A DNA stretch of 64,000 bases, from positions 1 through 64,000 of the forward strand of contig NZ_NXGX01000007.1 of NCBI RefSeq assembly GCF_002844275.1, in the 5' to 3' direction. Positions 1-9,765 of this stretch are shown here, piece by piece. The notes under the pieces were generated by a model that saw only the letters and a list, made by a program, of their open reading frames with translations, was not told where the DNA came from and searched no databases. How positions within the stretch are numbered: the stretch's first letter is position 1; each line of letters begins with the position of its first letter. Position numbers and translations under genes: made by a program. Origin of the DNA: Thalassospira lohafexi. GTDB taxonomy: Bacteria; Pseudomonadota; Alphaproteobacteria; Rhodospirillales; Thalassospiraceae.

Positions 1-44
1 AACACAATCACGATATCCATTCTCTTCAAAAGCTGTGTTTAGAT

Positions 45-162
45 GGCTCGGTGGCATTAGCGGCCGGGAACCACCTGATCCCATCCCGAACTCAGAAGTG
101 AAACCAGCCTGCGCCGATGGTACTTTGTCTTAAGGCACGGGAGAGTAGGTCACTGCCGGGCC
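45..162 (+). rRNA. rrf: 5S ribosomal RNA
   Basis: The conserved 5S core is readable here, with the GATCCCATCCCGAACTCAG segment followed by AGTGAAAC, GCGCCGATGGTA and GGGAGAGTAGGTCACTGCC. The 5' GGCTCGGTGG pairs with the 3' CTGCCGGGCC to close helix I. A perfect 12-bp inverted repeat (32-43 with 164-175) flanks the gene and probably forms the precursor stem cut during processing. This is the end of an rRNA operon whose 16S and 23S genes lie outside the window. The ends are estimated to within two or three bases. Confidence 0.95.
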
Positions 163-207
163 TTCTAAACACAGCATATATATTCCCTACATCACACCCA
201 AACATCA

Positions 208-240
208 AACGCCGCCTCTTCATTGACGCGGCGTTGTCTG
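208..240 (+). terminator. Stem-loop between 5S rRNA and tRNA-fMet
   Basis: AACGCCGC (208-215) and GCGGCGTT (228-235) form an 8-bp stem with a 12-nt loop, followed by GTCTGTTT. The U-tract is weak, so it may be a processing site or partial terminator rather than a strong stop. Confidence 0.5.
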
Positions 241-266
241 TTTAAACAACAGAAAACACCCACTGA

Positions 267-343
<77 letters not shown>

Positions 344-350
344 AATAAGA

Positions 351-380
351 AAGGCTCGCCCTCGTGGCGGGCCTTTTTTA
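351..380 (+). terminator. Rho-independent terminator after tRNA-fMet
   Basis: AAGGCTCGCC (351-360) pairs with GGCGGGCCTT (366-375) around the loop CTCGT, followed by TTTTTA. It lies 8 nt after the tRNA CCA end and is the likely end of the rRNA operon transcript. Confidence 0.88.
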
Positions 381-413
381 TTTGATCACGTGAAGCGCCT
401 TTGAACCTCTGAT

Positions 414-531
414 GTTCCTGCGTTATGGGCTTGTGCTCATAACTTGATGGTTTCGAAGGAACCGTGCACCCAGTGGGTGCGCGTAAGTCCTGAGAAAGGA
501 CGTCAAGAAAACGCTCCAGTGGAGCGTTTTT
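414..531 (+). other. Tandem stem-loops, possible small RNA
   Basis: This 235-nt gap between the rRNA operon terminator and sdaA has no gene but is highly structured. GTTCCT (414-419) pairs with AGGAAC (457-462) around an inner hairpin GTTATGGGC/GCTCATAAC (422-443). A 9-bp hairpin follows at 463-483 and a GTCCT/AGGAC hairpin at 487-501. A strong AAAACGCTCC/GGAGCGTTTT hairpin (508-531) closes the array. The last hairpin can terminate either strand and is also the natural terminator of the sdaA operon. Whether the rest is transcribed is unknown. Confidence 0.35.
508..531. terminator. Bidirectional terminator downstream of sdaA
   Basis: AAAACGCTCC (508-517), loop AGT, GGAGCGTTTT plus one more T (521-531). 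A 10-bp stem flanked by A and T runs on both sides serves the leftward sox-glyA-sdaA transcript and any rightward transcript. Confidence 0.8.
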
Positions 532-614
532 AAGCCGAAGGTCGAGCACGGCGGAGCCGCGCGCAGACTGCGGCGTTCTACATCTTTCAACTTATCCGCC
601 TGAGCAATCCTAAC

Positions 615-2027
615 TCAGCATTCGGGTATGTTAACCGCAATACCGCCTGTCGATGTTTCTTTGTATTTCAGGTTCATGTCCCGTCCGGTTTCCAACATGA
701 CCTTTACGCAGTTATCGAGCGGCATGAAATGTGTGCCATCACCGCGCAGTGCCAAGCTGGCGGCGGATACGGCCTTGATCGCCCCCAGTGCATTTCGTTC
801 GATACAGGGTACTTGTACCAGTCCGCCCGCAGGATCGCAGGTCAGGCCAAGATGGTGTTCAAGTGCGATTTCGGCGGCATTTTCCACTTGTTCGTTGCTG
901 CCGCCCAATGCCGCGCAAAGTCCGGCAGCAGCCATGGCCGAGGCAGAGCCGACTTCGCCCTGACAGCCCACTTCGGCGCCGGAAATAGATGCATTGTGCT
1001 TGATAATACCGCCAATGGCAGCGGCAACCAGAAGCATATCGCGTGCGCCTTCTTCATGGGCACCATAGCAATGGTCGCGATAGTAACGAAGAACGGCAGG
1101 GACAACACCAGCAGCGCCATTGGTGGGCGATGTAACCACCCGACCGCCAGCTGCATTTTCCTCGTTTACCGCCATGGCATAGACACTGAGCCAGTCATTG
1201 GACACGTGTGGTTGCGCCATATTGTTCCCGCGTTCATCACACAGCGCTGCATGGATTGCTTTCGCACGCCGGTTGACCTTGAGTCCGCCGGGCAGAACAC
1301 CATCAAGATGCAGACCACGATTGATACAATCATTCATCGCCTGCCAGATGGTGTTGAGTTTTTCATCAAGGGCATTGCCATGAATAACGCGCTCATTGGC
1401 ACGTTTCATTTCGGCAATGGTTTTTCTTGAGGCTTGTCCCATGGCCAGCATCTCTTTGGCCGAACCAAACGGGTAGGGGAAATCATGCGACTGTTTTTTC
1501 GCATTTAGCGACTGCGCAGCCCCTTCGCGTTCGGCCAGAAGCTCCGCCTCACTCATGACAAATCCGCCCCCGACTGAATAATAGGTTTCGCGATGGCAAA
1601 GCTGGTCGTCGTCGTCAAACGCGCTGAAGGTCAACGCATTGGCATGTAGTTCAAGCGGCGGGCCATAGTCAAAAATGAGGTCTTTGGTTGGGTCAAACCT
1701 GAGGAGCCCAATGCCTGAGGGTGAGATGGTTTTTGTCTCATGGACCTCGGCTTCGAGCTTTGCAGCCTGATCGGGATCGAGTGTATCGGGCAAAAGGCCA
1801 ATCAGCCCAAGTACGACAGCACGATCCGTTGCGTGACCTTTGCCGGTAAAGGCCAATGATCCGTGCAGGGAGACAGATACAGATGCCAGCCGGTTCGTTC
1901 CGGAGCCACATAATGCAGGGTCTCTTAGATCGTCAAGAAACCGGGAAGCTGCCGTCATCGGCCCCATCGTATGAGACGATGACGGGCCGATGCCGATCTT
2001 GAAAATGTCAAAAACTGACAAAAACAC
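615..2027 (-). CDS. sdaA: L-serine dehydratase (iron-sulfur type)
   Basis: Deaminates L-serine to pyruvate and ammonia using an oxygen-labile [4Fe-4S] cluster in the cytoplasm. The protein starts with [19 protein letters not shown], typical of the fused alpha/beta single-chain enzyme. Later come [16 protein letters not shown] and [15 protein letters not shown], and cluster cysteines such as that in [14 protein letters not shown]. The length of 470 aa fits. The start is taken as GTG at 2027, because the upstream frame would run back into glyA and the family begins M-F-L-S. It lies 5 bp after the glyA stop, so it is probably translationally coupled. It is the last gene of the sox operon and closes the route betaine to glycine to serine to pyruvate. 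Confidence 0.93.
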   Translation of the reverse strand: MFLSVFDIFKIGIGPSSSHTMGPMTAASRFLDDLRDPALCGSGTNRLASVSVSLHGSLAFTGKGHATDRAVVLGLIGLLPDTLDPDQAAKLEAEVHETKTISPSGIGLLRFDPTKDLIFDYGPPLELHANALTFSAFDDDDQLCHRETYYSVGGGFVMSEAELLAEREGAAQSLNAKKQSHDFPYPFGSAKEMLAMGQASRKTIAEMKRANERVIHGNALDEKLNTIWQAMNDCINRGLHLDGVLPGGLKVNRRAKAIHAALCDERGNNMAQPHVSNDWLSVYAMAVNEENAAGGRVVTSPTNGAAGVVPAVLRYYRDHCYGAHEEGARDMLLVAAAIGGIIKHNASISGAEVGCQGEVGSASAMAAAGLCAALGGSNEQVENAAEIALEHHLGLTCDPAGGLVQVPCIERNALGAIKAVSAASLALRGDGTHFMPLDNCVKVMLETGRDMNLKYKETSTGGIAVNIPEC

Positions 2028-2032
2028 CTGAA

Positions 2033-3301
2033 TTACTGACCGTAAATCGGATGGGCAGCACACAATTCGTGGACTTCAGCCAAAACCGCGGCTTCGACGG
2101 TGGCGTCACCTTCGGGATTGTCTGAAAGGGCTTCGATCACTTTGAGGACCAGTTCGCCAACTTTGCGGAATTCGGCTTCGCCAAAGCCACGCGTGGTACC
2201 GGCCGACGTGCCAAGGCGAATGCCCGATGTTACAAACGGTTTTTCCGGATCAAACGGGATGGCGTTCTTGTTACAAGTCAGGCCCGCACGTTCGAGAGCG
2301 GCTTCGGCCACTTTGCCGGTCACCCCTTTGGGGCGCAGATCGACCAACACCATGTGGCAGTCCGTTCCGCCCGAGACAATGCCAAGGCCGCCTTCAATCA
2401 GAACATTAGACAGAGCACGAGCGTTTGCAATCACCTGTGCGGCATAGTCTTTGAAGACTGGCTGCAGGGCTTCGCCGAATGCAACCGCCTTGGCGGCAAT
2501 CACATGCATGAGCGGACCACCCTGGTTACCCGGGAAGACAGCTGAGTTGAACTTCTTTGCAAGGGCTTCGTCATTGGTGAGAATAATGCCACCGCGCGGG
2601 CCACGAAGGGTTTTATGGGTGGTTGAGGTCGTAACATGTGCATGGGGCACGGGATTGGGATAATGCCCGGCACAGATCAGACCAGCATAATGGGCCATAT
2701 CGACCATAAGATAGGCGCCAACCTCATCGGCAATTTCGCGGAAAGCTTTGAAATCGATTTCGCGCGGATAGGCCGATGCCCCTGCGATGATGAGTTTTGG
2801 TTTGGTTTCAAGTGCCACCCGACGCACATCTTCCATATCGATCAGATGGGTGTCTTCGCGCACTTCATAAGAAACAACATCAAACCACTTGCCAGACATC
2901 GTGACGTGCGAGCCATGGGTAAGGTGGCCACCATGTGCGAGTGACATGCCCATGATCCGATCGCCGGGTTCCAGCAAGGCAAGGAAAACAGCCTGATTAG
3001 CCTGCGCGCCGGAATGGGGCTGCACATTGGCAAATTCGGCACCGAACAGCTGTTTGATCCGATCAATGGCGATACGTTCAACCTCATCGACATGCTCACA
3101 TCCGCCATAGTAACGGCGGCCCGGGTAGCCTTCGGCATATTTGTTGGTCAGAACCGATCCTTGGGCGGCAAGAACGTCTTTGGAGACGATATTCTCCGAT
3201 GCAATCAATTCGATCTGATTTTGCTGACGCGAGAGTTCATGATTGATGGCGTCGGCAATGACGGTATCGGCAATGGTCGAAAGAACGTTTTGATCAGTCA
3301 T
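2033..3301 (-). CDS. glyA: Serine hydroxymethyltransferase
   Basis: PLP enzyme that converts glycine plus 5,10-methylene-THF to serine. The Schiff-base lysine lies in [15 protein letters not shown] near residue 230, and the N-terminal ASENIVS and [15 protein letters not shown] segments are canonical. The start M-T-D-Q at 3301 gives 422 aa, the normal length, and drops a weak 6-codon extension. It lies between soxG and sdaA. Here it likely captures the methylene-THF made by sarcosine oxidation, so this may be a catabolic copy rather than the housekeeping one. That distinction is inference. Confidence 0.95.
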   Translation of the reverse strand: MTDQNVLSTIADTVIADAINHELSRQQNQIELIASENIVSKDVLAAQGSVLTNKYAEGYPGRRYYGGCEHVDEVERIAIDRIKQLFGAEFANVQPHSGAQANQAVFLALLEPGDRIMGMSLAHGGHLTHGSHVTMSGKWFDVVSYEVREDTHLIDMEDVRRVALETKPKLIIAGASAYPREIDFKAFREIADEVGAYLMVDMAHYAGLICAGHYPNPVPHAHVTTSTTHKTLRGPRGGIILTNDEALAKKFNSAVFPGNQGGPLMHVIAAKAVAFGEALQPVFKDYAAQVIANARALSNVLIEGGLGIVSGGTDCHMVLVDLRPKGVTGKVAEAALERAGLTCNKNAIPFDPEKPFVTSGIRLGTSAGTTRGFGEAEFRKVGELVLKVIEALSDNPEGDATVEAAVLAEVHELCAAHPIYGQ

Positions 3302-3354
3302 GGATCTGTCCCATTTCAAGGTTCGGCGATGAAGGACGATGCCCGCAACGGCGC

Positions 3355-3906
3355 TTATTCTGCGGCGAGTTCGGTGCAGCCCGTTTCAAGAAGCGAAATG
3401 ACATGCGGTGCAAATGATCGCCAAAGGTCAAGGCGATATTCGTCGGCACCATCGCGCCAAAGTACGGCTGAGACGCCATCAAAAATCGTACGGCGTGCTT
3501 CCCCGACCGGCAGAAGGTCAAGATCGCGCGGGCAGCCGATTGTCATCAGATCGGTGGCTTTTACCCCGGTGATCTGAACGGCGATTTCACGGTCTGAAAC
3601 TTCTGTCAGGCTGTGTGGTGCTTTGGCGTAGATTGCTTCACAGGCATCGGTGATTTTTACCGCCTGATCTTCAGGCGCCAGAATGCTCCATTCGTCAGGA
3701 CCAAGGCACAGCACTTCGAGTTTGTTTTTACGTGCGCACTGGCCGATTTTAGTCGGAAGGGCAAGGCCCAGCGCCTTTGAAAGAGCGGCCTGTTCGCTGG
3801 TACCCGCACGCAATGAAAAGCGTGCGACGAGTGGCAGAAGTTCAACGCTGACAGCGGAACTTTTGGCCAGTGTCCGGGCCATATTTAGATCGACATGTGC
3901 AGTCAT
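3355..3906 (-). CDS. soxG: Sarcosine oxidase, gamma subunit
   Basis: Smallest-but-one subunit of heterotetrameric sarcosine oxidase, which converts sarcosine, O2 and THF to glycine, H2O2 and methylene-THF. The 183-aa chain has the GcvT-like small fold with LGPDEWSIL and REIAVQITG segments typical of SoxG. It follows soxA by 43 bp and precedes glyA by 53 bp in the soxBDAG-glyA-sdaA order. GGAG in the leader gives a ribosome-binding site. Confidence 0.9.
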   Translation of the reverse strand: MTAHVDLNMARTLAKSSAVSVELLPLVARFSLRAGTSEQAALSKALGLALPTKIGQCARKNKLEVLCLGPDEWSILAPEDQAVKITDACEAIYAKAPHSLTEVSDREIAVQITGVKATDLMTIGCPRDLDLLPVGEARRTIFDGVSAVLWRDGADEYRLDLWRSFAPHVISLLETGCTELAAE

Positions 3907-3949
3907 TGCAGTCTTCTCCGTTCATATGACGGTATTCAATGTGACAAGG

Positions 3950-6943
3950 TTACAGCTTCAGACGGGCACCTTCGGGGTCATAAAATGTCGTACCCGTGAT
4001 CGTTGCCTTGATCGTTCGGTCCGGCATCGGGATATAGACCGTATCGCCGGTTTTCCCGTGGCCGCCTTCAACCAGGGCAAGTGCGATTGGACGGCCCGCT
4101 GCATCGCTGTGATAGGACGATGTCACGTGACCCACCATTTTCATCGGGATGGGCTGGTTCGGATCAAGTACGATCTGCGCCCCTTCTTCGAGTTTGGATG
4201 TGCCGTCCTCGGTCAGAAGGCCAACCAGTTGTTTGCGTCCTTCGGCGGTCAGGTCCGGACGGTTGAGCGCACGCATACCGACAAAATCAGGTTTGTTTTT
4301 GCCAATCGCCCAGCCGGCACCCGCATCATAGGGCGTTACCGTGCCGTCGGTATCCTGACCGACAATGATGAAGCCCTTTTCCGCACGCAGAACATGCATG
4401 GTTTCTGTGCCATAGGTGCAGATGTCATATTTCTGGCCCGCATCAAACAGCTTTTCCCACAGTGCACGGCCATGACGGGCCGGGACGTTGATTTCAAAGC
4501 CAAGTTCGCCGGTAAAGCTGACGCGGAACAGGCGGGCCGGGAAACCGGCAAAGGTGCATTCGGCAATCGACATGTGCGGGAATGCGGCGTCAGAGATATC
4601 AAGTCCTTCGACAAAGGGTTCAATCAGGTTGCGCGCATTCGGGCCATTAAGTGCAATGGTCGACCATTGTTCGGTGGTCGAGGTCAGCCAGACTTTAAGG
4701 TCTGGCCATTCTGTCTGGAGGTAATCCTCCATCATATTGAGAACACGCGCCGCACCACCGGTGGTCGTGGTGATGTGGAAACGGTCATCGCTGAGCCGTC
4801 CAATCACACCGTCATCGCGGATAAAGCCATCATCGCCCAGCAACAGACCATAGCGGGTCCGACCCGGTGCCAGTTTGGTCCATGGATTGGTGTACATGCG
4901 GTTCATGAATTCAACCGCATCGGGGCCAACAACCTCGATCTTGCCAAGGGTGGATGCGTCAAACATACCAAGGGATTTGCGCGTTTCGCGGCATTCACGA
5001 CGTACAGCGGCGTCCATGTCTTCGCCGTCTTTGGGGAAGTACCACGCACGACGCCACAGGCTGACGGGTTCAAACACCGCACCGTTTTCTTCGGCCCAGC
5101 TATCAATTGGAGTTTTGCGGGTTACTTCGAAATGCTCACCCTTGTGATAGCCGGCAAAGGCGCCAAAACTGGTTGGGGTGTAAGGTGGCCGGAAGGTGGT
5201 CAGACCGACTTCGGGCTGCTTTTTGCCAAGGGCATCGGCGGCAATGTTCAGGCCGTTGATGTTTGACATCTTGCCCTGATCGGTAGCCATGCCGTTGGTG
5301 GTGTAGCGTTTGACATGTTCAATTGAACGCATGCCTTCGCGGACTGCAAGGCGCAGATCCTTGGCGGTCACATCGTTTTGATAATCGACAAAAGCACGTG
5401 CCTTGCCCGGATCAAGATCGGTTGGCAATTCGGTGTGGCTTTCGCCTGTGCCGGGACGGTCATCTGTGACGGTCACTGTTTGGGCCGTTGCCGATTTTCC
5501 AAGCGCCGTGGCCGCAGCGGCGCCCATGACAGCACCATCATTAAGCGCGGACGCAATGCCCCAAAGGCCGCGACCGGCACCTGCAATCTGGCATTCCTCG
5601 GTGATGCGGTCCGGCAGGAAGGTCTGACTTTCGTCATCCCATTTCAGGGACCCCTTGGTGTGGGAAAACAGATGGAGTGTCGGCGTCCAGCCACCGCAGA
5701 TCAGCAGGCTGTCGCAACTGATGTTCCGAGCAGTAAGAACCTTGCCATTTTCAACCTTGTTCACACGGACCGACTTGATCCGCAGTCGTCCAGATGTTCC
5801 GGTCGCAGTATGTCCGGGAAGGACCGTGATACCGCGTGCGGCGGCTTCTTTGATCAGGTCTGCGTTCGGTGTCGGGCGGGTATCAACGATGGCTTCGATC
5901 TGTGTGCCTGCCGATGCAAGATCAAAGGCCGCATACCATGCACTGTCGTGACTGGTGACAATCACGGCCTTATTGCCAACGCGCACGCCATACCGGTTCA
6001 GATAGGTCTGTGCGGATCCGGCCAGCATGACGCCCGGCCGGTCATTCCCATCAAACACCAGCGGTTTTTCAAGCGCACCTTGGGCCAGAATGACCTGCTT
6101 GGCCCGCACACGCCACATGCGTTCACGCGGCGCACCCTCGGCAGGTTTTTCTTGATGATCGGCCAGCTTTTGACACAGGGCGATCATGTTTTGATGGTAA
6201 TAGCCAATTGCGGTCGTGCGGGTCATGATCCGAACGCCAAGGTCGGTCAGCGCATCAAGTTCCGCGCTGAGCCAATCCCATGCGGGTTTTCCATCAATTT
6301 GTGCCTGCGGTTCGCTTAGAAGCGTGCCACCCGGTTCGGAGTTTTCATCAACAAGTGTGACGCGCAATCCAGCCGTTGCTGCCGCACGTGCAGATGCAAG
6401 ACCCGCCGGACCTGCCCCAATGATCAGGACATCGGTATGCAGATAGCGTGATGCATAATTGTCCGGGTCGGGTTCGCTGGGCGACACGCCAAGACCAGCT
6501 GCCGCACGAATGAAAGGTTCGTAATATTTGTCCCAGAAGGAACGCGGCCACATAAAGGTTTTGTAATAGAACCCGGCTGAAAACAGCATATAGGCACGGT
6601 CATTGATCGCACCGACATCGAACTTCAGGCTTGGGTATTTGTTCTGGCTGTTGGTTTCAAGCCCGTTCCAGATTTCCTGCACGGTAGCACGCGTGTTCGG
6701 CTCGAACCGACCCTTGCCACGGCGGGTGCCGATCAGGGCATTTGGTTCTTCTGAACCTGCTGCCATCGGGCCACGTGGACGGTGATATTTAAACGAACGC
6801 CCCATCAGCTGAACGCCATTGGCAATCAGGGCGGAGGCGACGGTATCGCCTTCGAGGCCCTGATAGGTCATGCCATCAAAAGTAAAAGAAACCGGTCGGT
6901 TGTGAAGGACCCGGCCACGGCCCGGAACGCGGAAGGTGGTCAT
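3950..6943 (-). CDS. soxA: Sarcosine oxidase, alpha subunit
   Basis: Large subunit of heterotetrameric sarcosine oxidase, binding NAD+ and tetrahydrofolate. The order is an N-terminal ferredoxin-like plug (VSFTFDGMTYQGLEGDTVAS, residues about 18-37), a dinucleotide-binding domain starting at DVLIIGAGPAGLASARA near residue 172, and a C-terminal GcvT/aminomethyltransferase domain from about residue 610. It ends in the YDPEGARLKL-type tail. The 997-aa length is standard. Its start overlaps the end of soxD by 4 bp. It channels formaldehyde released at the SoxB flavin onto THF. Confidence 0.95.
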   Translation of the reverse strand: MTTFRVPGRGRVLHNRPVSFTFDGMTYQGLEGDTVASALIANGVQLMGRSFKYHRPRGPMAAGSEEPNALIGTRRGKGRFEPNTRATVQEIWNGLETNSQNKYPSLKFDVGAINDRAYMLFSAGFYYKTFMWPRSFWDKYYEPFIRAAAGLGVSPSEPDPDNYASRYLHTDVLIIGAGPAGLASARAAATAGLRVTLVDENSEPGGTLLSEPQAQIDGKPAWDWLSAELDALTDLGVRIMTRTTAIGYYHQNMIALCQKLADHQEKPAEGAPRERMWRVRAKQVILAQGALEKPLVFDGNDRPGVMLAGSAQTYLNRYGVRVGNKAVIVTSHDSAWYAAFDLASAGTQIEAIVDTRPTPNADLIKEAAARGITVLPGHTATGTSGRLRIKSVRVNKVENGKVLTARNISCDSLLICGGWTPTLHLFSHTKGSLKWDDESQTFLPDRITEECQIAGAGRGLWGIASALNDGAVMGAAAATALGKSATAQTVTVTDDRPGTGESHTELPTDLDPGKARAFVDYQNDVTAKDLRLAVREGMRSIEHVKRYTTNGMATDQGKMSNINGLNIAADALGKKQPEVGLTTFRPPYTPTSFGAFAGYHKGEHFEVTRKTPIDSWAEENGAVFEPVSLWRRAWYFPKDGEDMDAAVRRECRETRKSLGMFDASTLGKIEVVGPDAVEFMNRMYTNPWTKLAPGRTRYGLLLGDDGFIRDDGVIGRLSDDRFHITTTTGGAARVLNMMEDYLQTEWPDLKVWLTSTTEQWSTIALNGPNARNLIEPFVEGLDISDAAFPHMSIAECTFAGFPARLFRVSFTGELGFEINVPARHGRALWEKLFDAGQKYDICTYGTETMHVLRAEKGFIIVGQDTDGTVTPYDAGAGWAIGKNKPDFVGMRALNRPDLTAEGRKQLVGLLTEDGTSKLEEGAQIVLDPNQPIPMKMVGHVTSSYHSDAAGRPIALALVEGGHGKTGDTVYIPMPDRTIKATITGTTFYDPEGARLKL

Positions 6944-7260
6944 TTCGAAGGCTCCTTCATTGACGCATCTGCAAGCAGGACGGCAAGGTCCGGTCGTGGG
7001 GCGTCGGCTTTGTAGGTCGTCAGAAAACGATCCGAGACGGTATCGCGCACAGCGTTAAAGAACCGGCCACAGCCATGGGCATGACGCCAGCGTTCAAAAT
7101 GCGGGCCCTTGACGTTGGTGCGAATGAACAGAAAATCGCGCCATTCATCATCGGTTTTATCCGCCGGGTTTTCCGGGCGGGCGATATGGGCCTCACCGCC
7201 ATAGGTAAATTCCAGTTCCGGCAGTGTTTCATCGCAATAAGGGCAATGTACGAGAAGCAT
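6940..7260 (-). CDS. soxD: Sarcosine oxidase, delta subunit
   Basis: A 106-aa zinc-binding subunit. The N-terminal CPYC motif (Cys-6 and Cys-9) with downstream His/Cys in HAHGCGRFF forms the zinc site known for SoxD. ELEFTYGGEAHIARP is a family signature. It lies 11 bp after soxB and overlaps soxA by 4 bp. Confidence 0.93.
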   Translation of the reverse strand: MLLVHCPYCDETLPELEFTYGGEAHIARPENPADKTDDEWRDFLFIRTNVKGPHFERWRHAHGCGRFFNAVRDTVSDRFLTTYKADAPRPDLAVLLADASMKEPSK

Positions 7261-7271
7261 GTTCGTTCTCC

Positions 7272-8525
7272 TCAGTGTGCGACGGCGGCAGCAGCCGCCT
7301 CGTCAATCAGACGGCCAGTCCGGAACCGGTCCAGCGTGAAGGGGGCATTGATGTCGTGCGGGGTGCCTTTGGCAATCGTCCATGCAAGAGTATGGGCCGC
7401 ACCCGGTGTGGCCTTAAAGCCACCCGTGCCCCAGCCGCAGTTGACATACAATCCGGGCACTGGCGTTGTGCCAAGGATCGGGGAACGATCAGGCGTTACA
7501 TCAACAATGCCGCCCCATTTGCGCAGCATCCGCATACGATTAAAGATCGGGAAAATCTCGCAGATTGCCGCAACCGTATGCTCAATCAACGGCAGGCCAC
7601 CACGTTGCGAATAACTGGTGTATTGGTCTGTGCCAGACCCAATCACAAGCTCGCCCTTGTCAGACTGGCTGATATAGGCATGCACGGTGTTGGACATGAC
7701 AACACATGGGAAAATCGGTTTGATCGGCTCGGACACCAGTGCCTGAAGCGGATAGCTTTCAAGCGGCATACGAACACCGGCAGAATCCATCACAACGCTG
7801 GTGTGACCGGCTGCTGATACCGCGACTTTTTTCGCGCGGATAAAGCCCTTGGCGGTTTCAACGCCCTCAACCGAACCGTCGGTGCCACGGCGGATCGCGG
7901 TGACCGGGCAGTTTTGAATGATATCAACACCACGTTGGGATGCACTTCGGGCATAGCCCCAGGCAACCGCATCATGACGTGCGGTTCCGGCCCGCATCTG
8001 AAGCGCACCGCCCATGACGGGGTAGCGTGCATTCGGCGAAATGTTCAGCGGAGGACAGAATTCTTTGGCTTCGTGTGGTGTCAGCCAGCGGTTATCAACA
8101 CCGTTAAGGCGGTTCGAATGAATGTGACGCTGGAACGATTGCACATCATGGACATTGTGCGCCAGCATCAAAACACCACGGCGCGAGAACATGACGTTAT
8201 AGTTCAAGTCCTGACTAAGCCCTTCCCACAGATCAACTGCGTGGTCATAAAGCTTTGCACTTTCATCGTAGAGATAGTTCGACCGGATGATCGTGGTGTT
8301 GCGCCCTGTGTTGCCGCCCCCAAGCCAACCCTTGTCGATCACCGCAACATTGGTGATACCATGTTCTTTGGCCAGATAGTGCGCGGCACCAAGTCCATGG
8401 CCGCCCGCACCAACGATGACGACGTCATATTCTGACTTGGGTTGACTGTCGGGCCATTGCGCCTGCCAGTTCTTTTGTCCTGTCAGGGCATTCTTTAGCA
8501 GCGACAAAGCAGAAAAATGCGTCAT
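7272..8525 (-). CDS. soxB: Sarcosine oxidase, beta subunit
   Basis: Flavoprotein subunit that oxidises the methyl group of sarcosine, with non-covalent FAD and covalent FMN in the family. The Rossmann motif VVIVGAGGHGLGAAHYLA lies near residue 35, followed by GNTGRNTTIIRSNY. The C-terminal WGTGGFKATPGAAHTLAW closes the DAO fold. Its 417 aa are full length. It is the first gene of the soxBDAG-glyA-sdaA operon and is transcribed away from the GlxA-type regulator at 8647. Confidence 0.95.
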   Translation of the reverse strand: MTHFSALSLLKNALTGQKNWQAQWPDSQPKSEYDVVIVGAGGHGLGAAHYLAKEHGITNVAVIDKGWLGGGNTGRNTTIIRSNYLYDESAKLYDHAVDLWEGLSQDLNYNVMFSRRGVLMLAHNVHDVQSFQRHIHSNRLNGVDNRWLTPHEAKEFCPPLNISPNARYPVMGGALQMRAGTARHDAVAWGYARSASQRGVDIIQNCPVTAIRRGTDGSVEGVETAKGFIRAKKVAVSAAGHTSVVMDSAGVRMPLESYPLQALVSEPIKPIFPCVVMSNTVHAYISQSDKGELVIGSGTDQYTSYSQRGGLPLIEHTVAAICEIFPIFNRMRMLRKWGGIVDVTPDRSPILGTTPVPGLYVNCGWGTGGFKATPGAAHTLAWTIAKGTPHDINAPFTLDRFRTGRLIDEAAAAAVAH

Positions 8526-8591
8526 GGTGAGGCGGCTCCACTGGGTGTCATCAATTTTACCAATTAGAAGCTATTTTTCGAAATCGTGATT

Positions 8592-8610
8592 GGATATTTG
8601 CGTCATATCC
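8592..8610. promoter_or_regulatory. Inverted repeat in the soxB / regulator divergent promoter
   Basis: GGATAT (8592-8597) and ATATCC (8605-8610) are separated by 7 bp in the 121-bp gap between soxB and the regulator gene. Its position makes it a candidate operator or promoter element for sarcosine-responsive control. No protein can be assigned from sequence alone. Confidence 0.35.
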
Positions 8611-8646
8611 GTTGTAAGTATTTGCCATCTTTCGCGGAGAAAACAA

Positions 8647-9639
8647 ATGACGCAGCCGAAAGCGCCGAAACTCAGGGTCGGATTTATCTTGGCCCCCCAT
8701 TTCACCATTTCGGCCTTTGCCAGTTTTCTGGATGTCTTGCGTCTGGCGGCTGACGACGGAGATCAGTCGCGTCAAATTAATTGCGAATGGCATATTCTAT
8801 CGCATAACGGCCAACCGGTACGATCAAGTTCTGCGGTTGAAGTGCGCCCTGATGCACCTTTGGCCCGTCCGCAGGATTATGACTACATCGTTGTTGTCGG
8901 CGGGTTGCTGAAAGAACAGGTCAGAATCGGTCCGGAATATATCCGCTTTCTTAGAGATGCAGCCAATCGGGGCGTGCCGCTTGTCGCGCTGTGCACGGCT
9001 GTTTTCCTGATGCATGAGGCCGGGCTGCTTGATGGCTATAAATGCTGTGTCAGCTGGTTCCATCATGACGATTTTCTTGAAACGTTTGAAGGCATGGTAC
9101 CGATTTCCGACCAGATATTTGTCGTTGATCGGGATCGACTGACCTGTTCGGGGGGGACCAGTTCAGCCCATCTTGCGGCATTTTTGGTTGAACGCCATGT
9201 CGGGCGTGCTGCGGCCCAAAAAAGCCTGCACATCATGATCATTGATGAACTTCAGGTTGCCGAAAAACCACAGCCGGGTTTGCCGCTTGAACTATCGACC
9301 CGTGACCCGTTGGTCAGTCGGGCGTTATTGCGCATTCAACAACGCCTTGATGCACCAGAACCCGCCGAAAATCTTGCGAAGGCACTCGGTGTCAGTAAAC
9401 GCAAACTCGAACGCCATTTTCAAAAGGCCCTTAATATTACGCCGTCCATCGCCGCCATGCGCATTCGCATAGCACAGGCAAAAATGATGATTGAACGGAC
9501 AGACAGAACAATTGTCGATATCGCCAATTCGACCGGGTTTTGTGACGCATCGCATTTCAGTCGCGTATTTTCAAAGCAAGAAGGGATGGCACCGGCGGCC
9601 TATCGGCAGGCGAGCAGGTTGGGCCCAGCCGACGTTTGA
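8647..9639 (+). CDS. GlxA/AraC-family regulator, SouR-like
   Basis: A 330-aa transcription factor with an N-terminal DJ-1/PfpI-like sensor domain (VGFILAPHFTISAFASFLDVLR) and a C-terminal AraC double helix-turn-helix (LAKALGVSKRKLERHF and IANSTGFCDASHFSRVF). The start is M-T-Q-P at 8647 because GGAGA stands just upstream. It diverges from soxB, the arrangement of SouR (sarcosine) and GbdR (betaine/dimethylglycine) regulators in Pseudomonas. It is a clear paralogue of the protein at 15429. An activator of sox genes sensing sarcosine is inferred. Confidence 0.85.
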   Translation: MTQPKAPKLRVGFILAPHFTISAFASFLDVLRLAADDGDQSRQINCEWHILSHNGQPVRSSSAVEVRPDAPLARPQDYDYIVVVGGLLKEQVRIGPEYIRFLRDAANRGVPLVALCTAVFLMHEAGLLDGYKCCVSWFHHDDFLETFEGMVPISDQIFVVDRDRLTCSGGTSSAHLAAFLVERHVGRAAAQKSLHIMIIDELQVAEKPQPGLPLELSTRDPLVSRALLRIQQRLDAPEPAENLAKALGVSKRKLERHFQKALNITPSIAAMRIRIAQAKMMIERTDRTIVDIANSTGFCDASHFSRVFSKQEGMAPAAYRQASRLGPADV

Positions 9640-9710
9640 TTTTCGTTCCTGAGGATCCCGTTAAGCCAGACCATCATAAGCCAAACTCATCAGCAGACAG
9701 AAATGCCATA

Positions 9711-9748
9711 AAAAAAGGCGCAGCCTTGAAAACGACTGCGCCTTTTTT
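9711..9748. terminator. Bidirectional terminator between convergent genes
   Basis: AAAAAAGGCGCAG (9711-9723) pairs with CTGCGCCTTTTTT (9736-9748). The 13-bp stem has A and T runs on both sides and serves the rightward regulator gene and the leftward etf-purU-dmgdh operon. Confidence 0.92.
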
Positions 9749-9765
9749 GGGGATAGGTCTTACCG

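Noticed and set aside
2028-2063. A longer sdaA start inside glyA
   Set aside because: The extra residues do not fit the family, and GTG at 2027 gives the expected M-F-L-S-V-F-D start.
3683-5266. A 527-codon open frame antisense to soxG and soxA
   Set aside because: It has no known motif or ribosome-binding site and mirrors strong coding genes on the other strand; it reflects GC-rich codon use.
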